A stretch of 64,000 nt of DNA from Flavobacteriaceae bacterium (GTDB taxonomy: Bacteria > Bacteroidota > Bacteroidia > Flavobacteriales > Flavobacteriaceae), in assembly GCA_947453195.1 (NCBI GenBank), contig CANGFO010000001.1, forward strand, positions 62,001-126,000, given 5' to 3'. Of this stretch, positions 61,173 to 64,000 are shown in pieces (position 1 is the stretch's first letter; every line of letters begins with the position of its first letter). The position numbers were made by a program, and so were the translations under genes. The notes below the pieces were generated by a model, which saw nothing but the letters and a program-made list of their open reading frames with translations, was not told the DNA's origin and ran no database searches.

Positions 61173-62156
61173 TTAAAAAATATATTTTGAAAAATCCTTA
61201 TGCTCTTCTTTTAATAGTTCTTCTGTAGACAGTGATTTGAAATATTCATATGTTATTTTCATTCCTTCTTGTCTCGAAACTTTGGCTTCCCATCCTAATA
61301 TTTCTTTTGCCTTAGTAGTATCTGGTTGACGCTGAAGCGGATCATTTATTGGAAGTGGATGATACACTACTTTTTGATTAGTTCCGGTTAACTTGATAAT
61401 TTCATCAGCAAAATCTTTTATTGTGATTTCGTCTGGATTTCCAATATTTACTGGTAAAACATAATCAGAATGAAGTAATCTAAATATTCCTTCTACTTGA
61501 TCATCGACATAGCAAAAAGAACGTGTTTGCATTCCGTCACCAAAAATTGTTAGGTCTTCTCCACGTAATGCCTGTCCAATAAAAGCCGGAATTACACGGC
61601 CGTCATTAAGTCGCATTCTCGGTCCATAGGTATTGAAAATTCTCACTATTCTAGTTTCTACACCATGAAAAGTATGATAGGCCATAGTTATAGATTCTTG
61701 AAATCGTTTTGCCTCGTCATAAACACCTCTTGGGCCTATAGTATTTACATTTCCATAATATTCCTCTGTTTGCGGATGAATTAATGGATCTCCATAAACT
61801 TCTGAGGTAGAAGCAATAAGAATTCTTGCTTTTTTTACACGGGCTAACCCTAATAAATTATGAGTTCCTAAAGAGCCAACTTTAAGTGTTTGGATTGGAA
61901 TTTTTAAATAATCAATTGGGCTTGCTGGAGAAGCAAAATGTAAAATATAATCTAATTTACCTGGTACATGAACAAACTTTGTAATATCATGGTGATAGAA
62001 TTCAAAGTTTTCTAATTTAAATAAATGGGCAATATTTTTTAAATCTCCGGTTATAAGATTGTCCATTCCTATAACAAAATAACCTTCTTTAATAAATCGA
62101 TCACAAAGATGAGATCCAAGGAAACCTGCTGCGCCTGTAATTAAAATTCTTTTCAT
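61173..62156 (-). CDS. NAD-dependent epimerase/dehydratase, UDP-glucuronate decarboxylase-like
   Basis: A 327-residue extended SDR. The NAD-binding [10 protein letters not shown] at the N-terminus, catalytic YDEAKRFQE (YxxxK) at about residue 146, and the [20 protein letters not shown] motif match UDP-xylose synthase-like (Uxs/ArnA-like) enzymes. The [11 protein letters not shown] segment is typical of this subgroup. UDP-xylose or a related sugar is the likely product, but dTDP-glucose 4,6-dehydratase-like activity cannot be excluded. It begins 2 bases after the polymerase gene. Confidence 0.9.
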   Translation of the reverse strand: MKRILITGAAGFLGSHLCDRFIKEGYFVIGMDNLITGDLKNIAHLFKLENFEFYHHDITKFVHVPGKLDYILHFASPASPIDYLKIPIQTLKVGSLGTHNLLGLARVKKARILIASTSEVYGDPLIHPQTEEYYGNVNTIGPRGVYDEAKRFQESITMAYHTFHGVETRIVRIFNTYGPRMRLNDGRVIPAFIGQALRGEDLTIFGDGMQTRSFCYVDDQVEGIFRLLHSDYVLPVNIGNPDEITIKDFADEIIKLTGTNQKVVYHPLPINDPLQRQPDTTKAKEILGWEAKVSRQEGMKITYEYFKSLSTEELLKEEHKDFSKYIF

Positions 62157-62158
62157 GT

Positions 62159-63475
62159 TTATTTGATATTGTCTCTTTGTGAACTATGATTATTTGCATT
62201 GAACAAACAATACAGAAGAGTAAAAAATACAATTCCTCTTTGTCTGCAAAAAAATGATTCTGACAAAAATAACATTATCATTGTGATTGCAAAAGCAATA
62301 TGAAGAAAATCTTTTTGCTTTATTCCATTTAATAAATTCACTGTAAGCATTGTAATTAATATCAATAATCCAATTATTCCAATTTCGGCAAAAGTTTGTA
62401 TGAATTGATTGTGGAAATTATATTCTCCATAATCATTATTCAAATTATGCATTTTGCATTTTTCTCTAATTTTATCTTGAGAAGCTTCCAATCCAAATCC
62501 TGTAAAAAAAGCAGGTTTTTCCTTTTGCATTTCTGTAAATATTCTTAATTGATAGACTCTTAAAGCGGTCCCTGGGAAAAAATCAGTTTGTTGAAATGAT
62601 TTAGTATTCCATGCTTCTGCTACACTTATATTATGAATTTTATTAGGGAGTTCATTATTTTCTTCAGTAGAAATATTATCTACAAATGCAGTTTCAAATT
62701 CAATAAAAAAACGCTCTTTTACTTCTTTTACAAAGAAAATAGAAAAAAATAAAAATAAAGATACTGCAGAAATAGTTAACGCCTTAGTGCCTTGAGATAT
62801 TTTTGCATAGAAAGCATAAAACCAAATAATTATTACAAAATCAATAGTAATACTACTTTTTGAAGAAAGTAAAAAAATGAATGTTGACAATACTATTAAC
62901 GCTACATTTTCTAAAATCTTTCTGCTCTTTAACTGAATAAAATAAAATAACGCAAATGAAGCAAATACCGACATGTATATAGCGCCGGGGTCTTCAGGGA
63001 CTAAATATTTATTGAAAAAAAGTTCTCTATTCAGGGTAGAATAATAATTAATTCCTGCCATAATTATATACATCGTGGCATAAACTAGCATTCCGAAACC
63101 GTAAACTCTAAAAATCCAATTTTGTGTTTCTTTGGAAATTTTAGGAATAATAAAGAAAACTACTGGAATAACTAAAAAGGATAATGATTTCTGAAGTCCA
63201 GACAGAGAAGCGTCAAAGTCATTAGTCCATAAAAGCGAAAAAGACAGCATAATAAAAAACAAAATAGGTAAAAATATAGCCATTCCGTTTTTTATGTTTT
63301 GCCTTTCATTTATTAGTATTCCTGCCACGACAAATCCTATTGTAGCAATACTAACATAAATATTTTTTAAAGGTAAAGTGACAAGAATTAAAGAAATTAG
63401 TAGTCCTAAAGAAACTTGAGAATTATGGACACCGTTTTTGGGAATGCTTGAAATCAATTTATTAAAGATACCCAT
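62159..63475 (-). CDS. O-antigen polymerase/ligase family membrane protein
   Basis: A 438-residue protein with about 11-12 membrane helices and a large loop (about 235-325) before the C-terminal helices, containing the family motif region [27 protein letters not shown]. This is the Wzy_C/WaaL domain type that polymerises or ligates lipid-linked oligosaccharide. Which of the two activities applies cannot be told. It has its own promoter and leads a three-gene minus-strand run with the UXS-like and PHPT genes. Confidence 0.88.
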   Translation of the reverse strand: MGIFNKLISSIPKNGVHNSQVSLGLLISLILVTLPLKNIYVSIATIGFVVAGILINERQNIKNGMAIFLPILFFIMLSFSLLWTNDFDASLSGLQKSLSFLVIPVVFFIIPKISKETQNWIFRVYGFGMLVYATMYIIMAGINYYSTLNRELFFNKYLVPEDPGAIYMSVFASFALFYFIQLKSRKILENVALIVLSTFIFLLSSKSSITIDFVIIIWFYAFYAKISQGTKALTISAVSLFLFFSIFFVKEVKERFFIEFETAFVDNISTEENNELPNKIHNISVAEAWNTKSFQQTDFFPGTALRVYQLRIFTEMQKEKPAFFTGFGLEASQDKIREKCKMHNLNNDYGEYNFHNQFIQTFAEIGIIGLLILITMLTVNLLNGIKQKDFLHIAFAITMIMLFLSESFFCRQRGIVFFTLLYCLFNANNHSSQRDNIK

Positions 63476-63496
63476 TTACTAAGATTAAAATATTTA

Positions 63497-63523
63497 CAAA
63501 AATATACTTATTGTTTTAAACAA
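63497..63523 (-). promoter_or_regulatory. Promoter of polymerase-UXS-PHPT operon
   Basis: Minus-strand TTG (63523-63521), 16-base spacer, TATTTTTG (63504-63497, TAnnTTTG), about 21 bases before the ATG at 63475. Confidence 0.5.
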
Positions 63524-63635
63524 CATATAAATTTGTAAAAATGTTTCACATACTGGTTAAGTAATTTTATTTAAAATAAGATCCTTTAATAATATTAGTT
63601 TTTATAGGCAAACCACTAGTTAATCATAAAAACTC

Positions 63636-63643
63636 TATATTTG
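63636..63643 (+). promoter_or_regulatory. -7 box of gmd promoter
   Basis: TATATTTG, an exact TAnnTTTG match, 20 bases before the gmd ATG. Confidence 0.5.
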
Positions 63644-63663
63644 TGACTTGAAATTTGAAAAAC

Positions 63664-64000
63664 ATGAAAATAGCTTTAATTACTGGAATTAACGGGCAAG
63701 ATGGTTCGTATTTAGCAGAATTATTATTAGAAAAAGGATATTATGTTCACGGAATAATTAGAAGAAGTTCTACTTTTAATACGGAACGCATTGAACATTT
63801 ATACATTGAATCTTTAATTAAAGACCTTCATTTAAAGCAGCAAATAAAACTTCATTATGGAGATATGACTGATTCAACTAATTTGATTCGGTTAATTCAA
63901 CAAATAAAACCAGATGAAATTTATAATCTAGCGGCTCAATCTCATGTAAAAGTTTCATTTGAATTACCAGAATATACCGCAGAAACCGATGGAATAGGAA
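63664..64000 (+). CDS. gmd: GDP-mannose 4,6-dehydratase, N-terminal part (cut by window end)
   Basis: First 112 residues of a GDP-mannose 4,6-dehydratase, absent from the ORF track because no stop is in the window. It begins [20 protein letters not shown], with the family's characteristic [13 protein letters not shown]-binding motif and [32 protein letters not shown] and [16 protein letters not shown] follow. The enzyme makes GDP-4-keto-6-deoxymannose, the precursor of GDP-fucose, GDP-rhamnose or GDP-perosamine. The polysaccharide locus clearly continues past the window. Confidence 0.95.
   Translation, partial: MKIALITGINGQDGSYLAELLLEKGYYVHGIIRRSSTFNTERIEHLYIESLIKDLHLKQQIKLHYGDMTDSTNLIRLIQQIKPDEIYNLAAQSHVKVSFELPEYTAETDGIG

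Noticed and set aside
1-64000. tRNA, rRNA, CRISPR array, insertion sequence or prophage genes
   Set aside because: None was recognisable by eye. A tRNAscan-SE and Rfam scan would be needed to exclude small RNAs.

Overview
The window is an AT-rich, gene-dense bacterial chromosome segment. It comes from a Bacteroidota member, most likely a Flavobacterium-like Flavobacteriaceae. The evidence is the set of Bacteroidota-style proteins: type IX secretion (T9SS) C-terminal sorting domains, the gliding/T9SS lipoprotein SprE (PorW), an ATP synthase operon without atpD and atpC, lineage-type DUF proteins, promoters resembling TTG-N(16-20)-TAnnTTTG, and few Shine-Dalgarno sites. There is no gap above about 300 bp without a gene. 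I saw no tRNA, rRNA, CRISPR array, insertion sequence or phage gene.

Layout. 1-2.4 kb: the 3' end of a class A penicillin-binding protein gene, a two-subunit 3-oxoacid CoA-transferase and a small unknown gene. 2.5-7.4 kb: class I fumarase, an SpmA/SpmB-like membrane fusion, a DnaQ/PolB-type exonuclease, an O6-alkylguanine methyltransferase and a cytochrome c lipoprotein. 7.4-18.2 kb: a heme biosynthesis supercluster. Its minus arm is hemA-C-D-E-F, then a YdeI/CDGSH fusion gene, then hemB. Its plus arm is an AraC-type regulator, hemH, hemJ and an NtrY-like sensor kinase. The two arms diverge from one promoter region near 14.03-14.25 kb. All steps from glutamyl-tRNA to heme are present except hemL.

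18.2-29.2 kb: housekeeping and lipid genes (enoyl-CoA hydratase, HD hydrolase, acyl-ACP desaturase, two PlsC-type acyltransferases, recA, trpS, dprA, a thioesterase), a T9SS-exported NHL-repeat protein and an HU-like/SPOR membrane protein. 29.2-35.6 kb: a minus-strand envelope operon (flippase, dut, sugar nucleotidyltransferase, TPR protein, DUF4292 lipoprotein, EnvC-like LytM protein). Both spacers around dut are filled by a dispersed repeat. 35.7-44.8 kb: sprE, a bactofilin, AtpZ/AtpI-like and DUF6168-like genes overlapping head to tail, then atpB-E-F-H-A-G.

44.9-48.6 kb: the most unusual region. A PadR regulator leads an operon of one lipoprotein and three tandem paralogous membrane proteins with HAAS-like N-termini. 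A divergent pair (small membrane protein plus XRE regulator) faces it across a compact palindromic operator-like region. 48.7-54.6 kb: PaaE-like reductase, GT9 glycosyltransferase, DUF4254, upp, DUF6427, DUF6341 and purD, with several convergent genes overlapping at their stops. 54.7-64 kb: a T9SS-exported Asp-box-like repeat protein, then a surface polysaccharide locus (CapK-like adenylating enzyme, wecB, GT4, polyprenyl-phosphate sugar transferase, UDP-glucuronate decarboxylase-like gene, O-antigen polymerase/ligase) running into a gmd gene cut by the window end.

Family names come from recognised motifs, not database searches. Promoters and hairpins were read by eye.
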